This document shows, in pieces, positions 16,377 to 22,842 of a stretch of 25,208 bases of DNA. A program made the translations under genes and the position numbers. The DNA is taken from NCBI GenBank assembly GCA_937928195.1, contig CALEYZ010000159.1:1-25208 (forward strand), given 5' to 3'. Position 1 is the stretch's first letter; each line of letters opens with the position of its first letter. The DNA is from an uncultured Limnohabitans sp. (lineage in GTDB: Bacteria; Pseudomonadota; Gammaproteobacteria; Burkholderiales; Burkholderiaceae_C). Under the pieces are notes generated by a model, which saw only the letters and a list, made by a program, of their open reading frames with translations, did no database searches and was not told where the DNA came from.

Positions 16377-16963
16377 GGTGAACTTTTCGTGGCATCCATC
16401 CAAACTTGTTGAGGCTTGCTGGCAACCACCAAGACTTTGCCCCAATGCGATGGAAGTGAAGGTTGAAGAACAGAAACGTCGAACCTGCTGGTCAATTGAA
16501 CATTGAATTGAACAGGTGCCAAATGAGCGTGTGCGTTTGGACTCACCAGTTGCTGCGCCAAATGCATCTGAACTGAAGTCCTCACTGTTTGCCAAGGTGT
16601 AAATTGCCAATCGCTGAGTTGGGCCTGTTTGTCTTTATTCAAAGCAAAACTGATGTGCTGTTTGTAGTAGCTTTGTGACTTTGCATACAAAGCGGCGAAA
16701 GCTTCATCATTTAAACTTGCCAAGTGAAGCAACACGTCTTGTTTGGCAATTGGGCCATTCAGTACAGGTGAAAAATAATCCGGAACACTGACATAAAAAG
16801 CAGCCGCAACATGCGACGGCTCTCTTTGCACGAGACTCAATCGGGTGGCCTCTACTTCGTGCGCGCAAGCCGTTTTCCAGACCAAAGAACTTAGGAAAAA
16901 ACCGAGGATGAGCATGACAATCCGTCGGCGCGTTTTTGAAGATATGTGACGTGCCATCGTCAT
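16361..16963 (-). CDS. Exported protein of unknown function
   Basis: The 200-residue protein has a positively charged start (KTRRR), a hydrophobic segment at about 14-29 and a probable cleavage site at ACA|HE (after residue 34). The mature part begins HEVEATRLSLVQREPSHVAAAF, which faintly recalls the outer domain of HupE/UreJ-type proteins, but the membrane part of that family is missing. It has no recognisable catalytic motif and no further membrane segment, and the mature part has no cysteine. It sits between the PEBP/YHYH gene and the first phosphoesterase, overlapping both (ATGA with the former, 16 bases with the latter), so it is almost certainly made with them. I do not recognise the family with certainty and assign no function. 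Confidence 0.75.
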   Translation of the reverse strand: MTMARHISSKTRRRIVMLILGFFLSSLVWKTACAHEVEATRLSLVQREPSHVAAAFYVSVPDYFSPVLNGPIAKQDVLLHLASLNDEAFAALYAKSQSYYKQHISFALNKDKQAQLSDWQFTPWQTVRTSVQMHLAQQLVSPNAHAHLAPVQFNVQLTSRFDVSVLQPSLPSHWGKVLVVASKPQQVWMDATKSSPWIKF

Positions 16964-18561
16964 TTGCAGTAAGTGACATCAGGTTGCTGGGAGGCACCGG
17001 CTGCGTTTCTAAATTGAAACGCCCAGCACAAAGATTTCCCCTTGTTTTCTGCTTTGGACAATGCCGTTTGTAAGGCATCATCGGCCAGCGCTTTGAAACG
17101 GATCTGATAGGTACCCGCCACATTTGAATAAGTGTCTTTGCCTGTTTCAGTGCTGACAAATGATTTGTCAGTTGTGAATTCAAGAACTTGGAATGAATCT
17201 GTGACGTCTGTGAACAAAGTCATGCTGGACGTTCCAAAAGGTGTCACAAGTGGTTGTCGCATCGGTGAAAACTTGGCAGATTGGTTGACCAAGTCAGGGC
17301 TTGGAACACCGCGGAAGCAAGACAGAATGTAGGGCGAGGCATTGGTGACGTGATAACTGTAGCCAGCGGGTGCATTGCTGACGCTGCTACTGTTGCCGCC
17401 ACACACACTGTCTCGATTGGCCGTCTGACCATCAGGGTTGTTAAAGCCAAAAATCCCATACCCATCTAACGCCCAGCCGATAGGATGGGTGTTCCAATAA
17501 CTGTCTGTTTTGGTGGCCATCAGGCAGGTCGGCGCAGCATGGTAGTGGTAATCATCAGCCCTGCCAGCATGGCCATTGCAAATGTCCAACTCACCCAACA
17601 CTTTGGTATCGCCGTTCTGACACCCCCCCTGCTTGCACGGATTAAAAATAGGGACACCGTTGACTGCAATGCCGATGGGTCCATCAATAGCAGAAACAGG
17701 ATTGACAGCCAATTCGGGTGTCAATGGAATTCGCCACCCATTCGAGCCCCAAAAGTTTTGTGCGGTCGGCACCTGTAAGTTGGTCGCTGTAATGCCATTC
17801 ATCATGGTGTGTGAAGGCAGGCCCTTCGAGCTGACATACGCATACTGCGCATCACAATTGACACTGACAGGAACTTGGGCGCTAGCTTGAATTGAGTTGC
17901 GCACCCACTGACATGCGTTTGAAGCACCCGTTGAGGCACTTGTTCTTGGATAGCCTGCCTCCAACGTGGCTTGCCCCAAAATGCCATTTGCCATCAAACT
18001 CAGTAAGTCGTTGCCAGTCACAGTGCTTGTCGCTGTTTTCAGTGGCGTTGGATAAGACAGTGCATACAAAGTGAATTTGTATTTCTTCAAGCCAGGGCCT
18101 TGTGAGCATGGCGGCTGATACGCCAATGTGGGCCCATCACTTCCAGCGCCATAGGTACCCACAAAAACAGAGTTTTTCGACAGCCCCGTCAGCGAAGCAG
18201 ACAAGTTGTAATTCACCCAGTTGTATTTCAAAACGCCATCCCCAGGGTCAGTGCTCATCAACAATGCAAATGACTTTGTTCCAACAGGTGCATTTCGCCA
18301 AGTCAAGGATGGGCTTGAACCAGATCCGTCACAGGTCACATCGGATGCGAGAAGGCCGTCTTGGCTCACTTCGGAACTGGTCAGAGTGAAAGTGCTGACC
18401 ACAGCAGGATCGGGTGTCGTGGGTGTCGTGGGTGTCGTGGGTGTCGTGGGTGTCGCAGTTTGCGAAATCTCTGCGGCACCACCGCCACCCCCACATGCCG
18501 AGATCAACGCAGTCATGAGGACTGCCAAGAAGCCAGCTCGAGAAAATGTGTTGAGTTTCAC
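16960..18561 (-). CDS. PEBP-YHYH fusion lipoprotein
   Basis: The 533-residue protein has a lipobox ISAC (Cys23), a glycine run and a Thr/Pro repeat linker (about 36-51). Residues about 56-205 form a YbhB/PEBP-like domain: SPSLTW at 83-88, GTKSFALLM, DPGD at 105-108, NWVNYNL and KYKFTLYAL. Residues about 230-420 form a YHYH domain: VNGVPIFNP, DICNGHAG near 326-333, YHYH at 338-341 and HPIGWALDGYGIFG. The domain order and cysteine pairs suggest a cell-surface protein that may bind metal or an anionic ligand. The usual PEBP pocket histidines appear replaced (Asn114 and Lys159). The start is GTG 18561, with GGGGA upstream and a GTGA overlap with the preceding gene. Its biological role is not established. 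Confidence 0.85.
   Translation of the reverse strand: MKLNTFSRAGFLAVLMTALISACGGGGGAAEISQTATPTTPTTPTTPTTPDPAVVSTFTLTSSEVSQDGLLASDVTCDGSGSSPSLTWRNAPVGTKSFALLMSTDPGDGVLKYNWVNYNLSASLTGLSKNSVFVGTYGAGSDGPTLAYQPPCSQGPGLKKYKFTLYALSYPTPLKTATSTVTGNDLLSLMANGILGQATLEAGYPRTSASTGASNACQWVRNSIQASAQVPVSVNCDAQYAYVSSKGLPSHTMMNGITATNLQVPTAQNFWGSNGWRIPLTPELAVNPVSAIDGPIGIAVNGVPIFNPCKQGGCQNGDTKVLGELDICNGHAGRADDYHYHAAPTCLMATKTDSYWNTHPIGWALDGYGIFGFNNPDGQTANRDSVCGGNSSSVSNAPAGYSYHVTNASPYILSCFRGVPSPDLVNQSAKFSPMRQPLVTPFGTSSMTLFTDVTDSFQVLEFTTDKSFVSTETGKDTYSNVAGTYQIRFKALADDALQTALSKAENKGKSLCWAFQFRNAAGASQQPDVTYCK
18412..18456 (-). repeat. Five-copy 9-base tandem repeat in the linker of the PEBP-YHYH gene
   Basis: Five units of GGGTGTCGT (+ strand) lie head to tail at 18412, 18421, 18430, 18439 and 18448; the last differs in its final base. 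On the coding strand each unit gives a Thr-Pro-Thr type tripeptide, so copy changes keep the frame and only lengthen or shorten the linker between the lipid anchor and the PEBP domain. Confidence 0.9.
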
Positions 18562-18863
18562 AGTGTCCCCATAGAGAACTCTAACAACACATCAAACTGT
18601 CGCAATTCCTCCAACTGATTCAGGTGGTGCCAATACCAATAACTCAAAGTCAAAGACACAAGCAATGTCATACCCCACCACCAACGTTGCGACAGAAATG
18701 CAAGCACTTGGATGTCTCTGGGATGCCCGTTGAAATGGGTTTGAGTCATCGACTTGTCTAGCCATGCTTTCGTCAGCTTATCTTGGAAATCAGGTCGCAT
18801 GCTTGGCTCCGCCTCCATTTGAATCAGATTGCGAAAAGCTTTTTTTTCAATTTCTTCTTGCAT
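18558..18863 (-). CDS. Small one-pass membrane protein, DUF3619-like, possible anti-sigma factor
   Basis: The 101-residue protein has a charged N-terminal half (about 1-58) without obvious motifs, one membrane segment rich in Trp and Leu at about 60-78, and a short tail NQLEELRQFDVLL. The tail resembles the end of DUF3619 proteins, which sit beside ECF sigma factors in Burkholderiales. The gene follows the sigma factor directly. Cytoplasmic N-terminus, single membrane segment and short outer tail are what an anti-sigma factor would need, but no zinc-binding anti-sigma motif is seen. Three ATG codons occur in a row (18869, 18866, 18863); the third has the best distance from GGAAAG. The first would overlap the sigma stop as ATGA. 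Confidence 0.7.
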   Translation of the reverse strand: MQEEIEKKAFRNLIQMEAEPSMRPDFQDKLTKAWLDKSMTQTHFNGHPRDIQVLAFLSQRWWWGMTLLVSLTLSYWYWHHLNQLEELRQFDVLLEFSMGTL

Positions 18864-18865
18864 CA

Positions 18866-19408
18866 TCATCTTTCCGTTAATTTTTCACGCAATGCATTTT
18901 TTGCCCGCCAGAGCAGTTGATCTACCGCATTTTTTTTCAGTTCCATGACTTGCCCAATCTCAACGGCAGTCATGTCGTGGAATGCCCATAAAACCAAAGC
19001 CATGCGCTGTTTGCATGACAGCGTCTCTAAGGCTTGGTGAATAGTTTCTTGGTGGAGACGGAGATCAATCTGAAAATCAGACATCACCTCATCAGCTGAG
19101 TCCAACATGTCAATGTCTTCGTGACTTCTGTTGTGTCGAATGAAGGCATGGCATTCACGCATCACAATTTTGCTAAAGTAAGTTCTGAGTGATGATTGAC
19201 CTTCGAATTGTTCAGCCGACCGCCACAGTTGAAACACAGCTTCTTGGACCACCTCCTCAGCAGCGTCTTGGTTTCTTAAAATTCGCCAGGCCAGTGCGTG
19301 CGCAGGTTTGATCAAGAGGTTCATCAAACCCCTGGCGGCCTCAACACTTCCCCTCTTTGAAAGGCGAAGAAGCTCCCTTTCAGCCATCCAAGCAGAAACG
19401 TCATTCAT
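18866..19408 (-). CDS. ECF-type RNA polymerase sigma factor
   Basis: The 180-residue protein has the two-domain sigma-70 layout of extracytoplasmic-function factors. Region 2 spans about 28-95 with AWRILRNQDAAEEVVQEAVF and SSLRTYFSKIVMRE; region 4 spans about 125-178 with ALETLSCKQRMALVLWAF and MTAVEIGQVMELKKNAVDQLLWRAKNAL. It would direct RNA polymerase to a dedicated promoter, probably the one before this operon. The operon layout (small exported protein, sigma, membrane protein, then surface enzymes) points to control of the downstream phosphoesterases and PEBP/YHYH lipoprotein. The start is ATG 19408; an in-frame TTG three bases upstream is less likely. It overlaps the next gene region at its stop. 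I cannot place it in a numbered ECF group from sequence alone. Confidence 0.92.
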   Translation of the reverse strand: MNDVSAWMAERELLRLSKRGSVEAARGLMNLLIKPAHALAWRILRNQDAAEEVVQEAVFQLWRSAEQFEGQSSLRTYFSKIVMRECHAFIRHNRSHEDIDMLDSADEVMSDFQIDLRLHQETIHQALETLSCKQRMALVLWAFHDMTAVEIGQVMELKKNAVDQLLWRAKNALREKLTER

Positions 19409-19437
19409 CAAAGTTCACTTCAAGCACGTCAAAGGAA

Positions 19438-19860
19438 TCAAGGCCAATGCTTTCTCTCCTCGGGCGACATGAATTCCAGCATCAACTCCCTGCGTCGCTT
19501 CAATTCTTTTCGCTCCGCATCCGGCAATGAAGTGATGTAATTGCGAGCCTCTTGCTTCACTTGCTTTTTTTGATCATCTGTCAGCTTTTTCCACTGCGAT
19601 TTGAATTTTTCACTTAAATCACGACGTTCTTCATGGGATAACTTCTTGACAGCTTCCAAAGACTTGTCAAAGTAGATCAATCGTTCAGCAGCACTTGCCT
19701 CCTGCAACTTGGCATGAAGCTGCTTGGTTTGAGCCATGCGCTGTTCGAAGGTGTAATTGACGGACTCACGAGGGTCTACCAGGTCTGGAACTGCACCATG
19801 CGCAAACGAACCCACAACGAAGGGGAAAAAGAGTAAAAAGTTTTGAACCCATCTTTTCAT
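19438..19860 (-). CDS. Small exported helical protein, DUF3106-like
   Basis: The 140-residue protein has a signal peptide (hydrophobic 6-20, cleavage near SFAHGA) and a mature part that is highly charged and helical, with repeats of Trp/Leu plus Lys/Glu (SQWKKLTDDQKKQ, SLPDAERKELKRR, MSPEERKHW). This pattern resembles DUF3106 proteins and more loosely CpxP/Spy-like periplasmic sensors. DUF3106 genes often lie next to ECF sigma genes in Burkholderiales, which is the arrangement here. A sensor or regulator role in the periplasm is therefore possible. The start is ATG 19860, behind a GGGAGG ribosome site; an upstream in-frame TTG (19893) lies in the likely promoter. It is the first gene of the operon and is separated from the sigma gene by 29 bases. 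Confidence 0.75.
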   Translation of the reverse strand: MKRWVQNFLLFFPFVVGSFAHGAVPDLVDPRESVNYTFEQRMAQTKQLHAKLQEASAAERLIYFDKSLEAVKKLSHEERRDLSEKFKSQWKKLTDDQKKQVKQEARNYITSLPDAERKELKRRRELMLEFMSPEERKHWP

Positions 19861-19894
19861 AAGCCTCCCAACTGAATTTTTCAGGTGTTTCAAG

Positions 19895-19926
19895 CTTAGA
19901 GGAGCGGAAGTCTCAAAAACTTACGC
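19895..19926 (-). promoter_or_regulatory. Candidate ECF-type promoter of the sigma/phosphoesterase operon
   Basis: On the - strand, GCGTAAG (19926-19920) is followed after 18 bases by CTCTAAG (19901-19895). This resembles the GTAAC / CGTCTAA type of promoter often seen before ECF sigma genes. Transcription would begin near 19888, about 28 bases before the first start codon. The match is by eye and the -35 part is imperfect, so an alternative housekeeping promoter cannot be excluded. Confidence 0.35.
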
Positions 19927-19946
19927 AATCCCCAAAATTCAATACT

Positions 19947-20855
19947 TCAACCTCTCGGATGATGCTGCGCATGCAGGTTCTTCAAACGCTCTCTGGCCAC
20001 ATGGGTGTAGATGGTGGTGGTTGAAATGTCAGCGTGTCCCAATAGCACTTGCACCGACCTTAAATCGGCCCCGTGGTTGAGCAAGTGGGTGGCAAATGCA
20101 TGCCGCAAGGTGTGGGGCGACAAAGGCGCGGTAATGCCCGCGATCACCGCATATTTTTTAATCAAACTCCAAAACATGATGCGCGACATCGCGGTGCCTG
20201 CTTTGGGGCCACTGGCGGTCACAAACAAATCATCGGTTTGCTTGCTGCCCAGCAAGGCACCGCGCGCGTTTTGCATGTAGTTGAGTAGACTGTCGCGGGC
20301 CATGTCGCCAAAGGGCACCAAGCGCTCTTTGCTGCCCTTGCCCATGATGCGCAGTACGCCCTCATTCAAGGAGACATGCAAGGTTTTGAGTTTGACCAAT
20401 TCGGACACGCGCAAGCCGCTGGCGTACAACAACTCCAACATGGCTTTGTCGCGCAGGCCCAAGGGGGTGTTGGCGTCGGGCGCAGAAAGCAACGCGTCGA
20501 CCTGGTCTTCAGACAGTGTCTTGGGCACACGCAAGGCCTGCTTGGCGGCCAACATGCGAAGCGTCGGGTCAACTTGCACGATGCGCTCACGCAAGGCCCA
20601 ACGGTAATAGCGCTTAAAGACCGTGAGACGGCGGTTGGCAGAGGTGGCTTTGGACAGGCTGTGGCGAGCCGCAAAATACGCCTGCAAATGCGACTCTTGC
20701 ACCGCATCCAAAGGCGTGCCGGTGCTTTGCTGAAGCCAGTCCGCCAATGCGGACAGATCGCGGCGGTAAGCGGCCAGGGTGTTGGCCGACAAACCATCTT
20801 CAAGCCAAACCGCATCGACAAAGCGATCGATGGCCGCTTGGCTGTCGGGCGTCAT
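19947..20855 (-). CDS. xerD: Site-specific tyrosine recombinase XerD
   Basis: The 302-residue protein has the full set of tyrosine-recombinase catalytic residues: Arg149 (ASGLRVSE), Lys173 (MGKGSKER), His248 and Arg251 (HTLRHAFATHL), His274 (LGHADIST) and Tyr283 (TTIYTHV). The N-terminal SAM-like domain (about 1-95) is intact. Length and motifs fit XerD, which works with XerC at dif sites to resolve chromosome dimers under FtsK control. It is read from ATG 20855, overlapping the stop of the TctC-type gene by one base (TGATG). It lies directly beside the lower-GC operon, but it looks like the housekeeping enzyme and not a mobile-element integrase. XerC is the main alternative; the sequence near the active site reads as XerD. 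Confidence 0.9.
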   Translation of the reverse strand: MTPDSQAAIDRFVDAVWLEDGLSANTLAAYRRDLSALADWLQQSTGTPLDAVQESHLQAYFAARHSLSKATSANRRLTVFKRYYRWALRERIVQVDPTLRMLAAKQALRVPKTLSEDQVDALLSAPDANTPLGLRDKAMLELLYASGLRVSELVKLKTLHVSLNEGVLRIMGKGSKERLVPFGDMARDSLLNYMQNARGALLGSKQTDDLFVTASGPKAGTAMSRIMFWSLIKKYAVIAGITAPLSPHTLRHAFATHLLNHGADLRSVQVLLGHADISTTTIYTHVARERLKNLHAQHHPRG

Positions 20856-21832
20856 CAGTCCAGTTTGAGGTTTTGAGAATCAACCACTTTTTTGTAGATC
20901 TCAAACTCCGCTTTGATTTGAGCCGCAAATTGTTCTGGCGTGTTGGCCACCACCAAAGAACCTGTGTCTTCAATGCGTTTGCGAACCGCTGGATCTTCCA
21001 GTGCTTTTTTCACACCACCGCTGACTTTGTCGACCACTTCTTTGGGCAAATTCTTAGGTCCCCAAATGCCGTAGTAGGCCATGCGATTGACCGGCTCCAA
21101 GCCCACTTCTTTGAAGGTAGGAATGTTGGGCAATTGCGCCAAGCGCTGAGGCGCAGCCACCACGATAGGAATCAGCTTGCCGGCTTGAATGAAAGGAAGG
21201 GCTGAAGGCATGTTGTCAAAAATGATCAACACCTGACCCGCCACGGTGTCGTTCAATGCAGGGCCAGCGCCGCGGTAGGGAATGTGCGTGATGAAGACCC
21301 CAGCCAAACTTTTCCACAACTCAGTTTGCAAGTGCCCAATGCCACCTGTGCCAGACGACGAGTACGAATACTTGCCAGGATTTCGCTTCAACTCGGCCAC
21401 AAAATCTTTGTAATTGCGCGCAGGAAAACTGGGGTGCACCGCAATCACATTGGGCGTGGCCGCAATGTTAATGATGGGGGTGAAATCGGTGATGGAATTG
21501 TAGGGATTCTTGGGGTTGATGGCTGGATTGGCCGCAGTCGTAGAGACCGTGGCCACGCCCAATGAATAGCCATCTGGCACTGCGCGCATGGTTTCGGTCG
21601 CGCCCACCACGCCACCGCCACCCGCTTTGTTTTCCACAATGACCGACTGGCCCAGGGCTTTGCCCAAAGGCTCGGCAATGACGCGCGCCACGATGTCGGT
21701 GGTACCACCCGGTGCAAAAGGCACCTGCAATTTGACGATTTTGTTGGGGTAGTTTTGAGCCCAAGCGGCACCCGATGCAGCACTCAACACCACCAAAGCA
21801 GCCGCAGCTGCCAAACCTGAACGACGGTCCAT
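20855..21832 (-). CDS. Tripartite tricarboxylate transporter substrate-binding protein (TctC/Bug family)
   Basis: The 325-residue protein has a signal peptide ending AAWAQ near residue 26 and the Bug family pattern: NYPNKIVKLQVPFAPGGTTDIVARV, ENKAGGGGVVGA, YSYSSSGTGGIGHL and HIPYRGAGPAL. Bug proteins are periplasmic binding proteins for carboxylates and other small acids; they are very numerous in Comamonadaceae, and most are far from TctA/TctB membrane genes, as here. The ligand cannot be read from the sequence. A strong AGGAG site lies five bases before ATG 21832. The gene is joined to xerD by a one-base overlap, so they are probably cotranscribed, and the downstream operon on the same strand may also receive read-through. 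Confidence 0.9.
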   Translation of the reverse strand: MDRRSGLAAAAALVVLSAASGAAWAQNYPNKIVKLQVPFAPGGTTDIVARVIAEPLGKALGQSVIVENKAGGGGVVGATETMRAVPDGYSLGVATVSTTAANPAINPKNPYNSITDFTPIINIAATPNVIAVHPSFPARNYKDFVAELKRNPGKYSYSSSGTGGIGHLQTELWKSLAGVFITHIPYRGAGPALNDTVAGQVLIIFDNMPSALPFIQAGKLIPIVVAAPQRLAQLPNIPTFKEVGLEPVNRMAYYGIWGPKNLPKEVVDKVSGGVKKALEDPAVRKRIEDTGSLVVANTPEQFAAQIKAEFEIYKKVVDSQNLKLD

Positions 21833-21924
21833 TTCAACTCCTCAAAGTAACTTCTCAGCATCATAAGCAATAACGCGGTGACTTAGAAGCCATCCAGCGG
21901 AAAGACTGGCGTTATGCTACGGGG

Positions 21925-22842
21925 GTGAATTTCGCTCAACTTTTATTCCCCGATTTCTCCCTCATCCTGTGCGGTTACTTTTTGTGCCGGTACACCGGTT
22001 TGAACCGTCCGGTTTGGCAACAGGCCGAGTCTCTGGTGTATTACTTTTTGTTCCCGGTGCTGCTGTTTCACTCCATTGTGAAAAGCCCCTTGGACATTCA
22101 TGCCACGTCCAGTTTTTTGCTAGCGGGCATCAGCATGGGCTTGATGGCCATCGCTTTGTCTTACAGCCTGCCCTACTGGCCCTGGCTGGGTCGGCACATT
22201 GACAAACGCGACCATGCCGCCAGCGCACAAGCGGGTTTTCGCTTCAACTCGTTCATTGCCTTGGCCTTGGTGGAACGCCTCGCGGGCCCGGAAGGCTTGC
22301 TCTTGATCTCGGTGCTGATCGGTTTTTGTGTGCCTATGTTCAATGTGGGCGCAGTCTGGCCCATGGCCCGGCACGGCGAGAGCGGCTTTCTGCGCGAACT
22401 CATCCGCAACCCGCTCATTCTGGCCACCACCGGCGGCTTGGCCTTTAACCTGTTGGGCCTTCGGGTGCCCGCTTTCATGGACCCCACCTTGTCGCGCATT
22501 GGCGCCGCCTCCCTGGCCTTGGGCTTGATGTCGGCCGGCGCCGGCATGGAGCTGAAAGCCTTGAACCAAGGCAAACTCTTGGGCAGCATGGTGCTGACCT
22601 TCAAGCACCTGGTCTTGCCTTGTTTGGCTTGGGGCCTGGCGCAATTCTTTCAGCTCAATCCACTGCAAACCACGGTGTTGCTGATTTTCTCAGCCCTGCC
22701 CACCGCCTCGACTTGCTATGTACTGGCCGCGCGCATGGGCTACAACGGCCCGTATGTGGCCGGTTTGGTGACGCTGTCGACTTTGCTGGGCATGCTCAGC
22801 TTGCCCTTTGCTTTGGGCGTGCTGCGCGACCTGCGCTTTTAA
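21925..22842 (+). CDS. AEC (auxin efflux carrier) family transporter
   Basis: The 305-residue protein is an integral membrane protein with about eight to ten segments and the AEC family layout: two halves of hydrophobic helices, NPLILATTGGLAFNLLG in the middle and the SALPTASTCYVLAARMGYN block near the end. Bacterial members transport small carboxylates or act as malonate/malate-type carriers; the substrate here is unknown. Translation begins at GTG 21925, behind a GGGG run; no internal ATG fits the family N-terminus better. It is divergent from the TctC-type gene across 92 bases, and its 3' end overlaps queG by four bases. The 92-base gap contains a diffuse inverted repeat but no convincing promoter. 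Confidence 0.85.
   Translation: MNFAQLLFPDFSLILCGYFLCRYTGLNRPVWQQAESLVYYFLFPVLLFHSIVKSPLDIHATSSFLLAGISMGLMAIALSYSLPYWPWLGRHIDKRDHAASAQAGFRFNSFIALALVERLAGPEGLLLISVLIGFCVPMFNVGAVWPMARHGESGFLRELIRNPLILATTGGLAFNLLGLRVPAFMDPTLSRIGAASLALGLMSAGAGMELKALNQGKLLGSMVLTFKHLVLPCLAWGLAQFFQLNPLQTTVLLIFSALPTASTCYVLAARMGYNGPYVAGLVTLSTLLGMLSLPFALGVLRDLRF

Noticed and set aside
16377..16610. N-terminal extension of the first phosphoesterase to 16610
   Set aside because: It would put 78 residues before a clear lipoprotein signal peptide and is an alternative frame of the upstream exported-protein gene.
19947..20855. The tyrosine recombinase as integrase of a mobile element bringing in the lower-GC operon
   Set aside because: Length, domains and catalytic residues fit housekeeping XerD, its own codon/GC character matches the core side, and no attachment-site repeats or other mobile genes are seen.
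21870..21915. ATAACGC and GCGTTAT arms 32 bases apart in the gap between the TctC-type gene and the AEC transporter
   Set aside because: The arms are short and far apart and no promoter elements line up with them.
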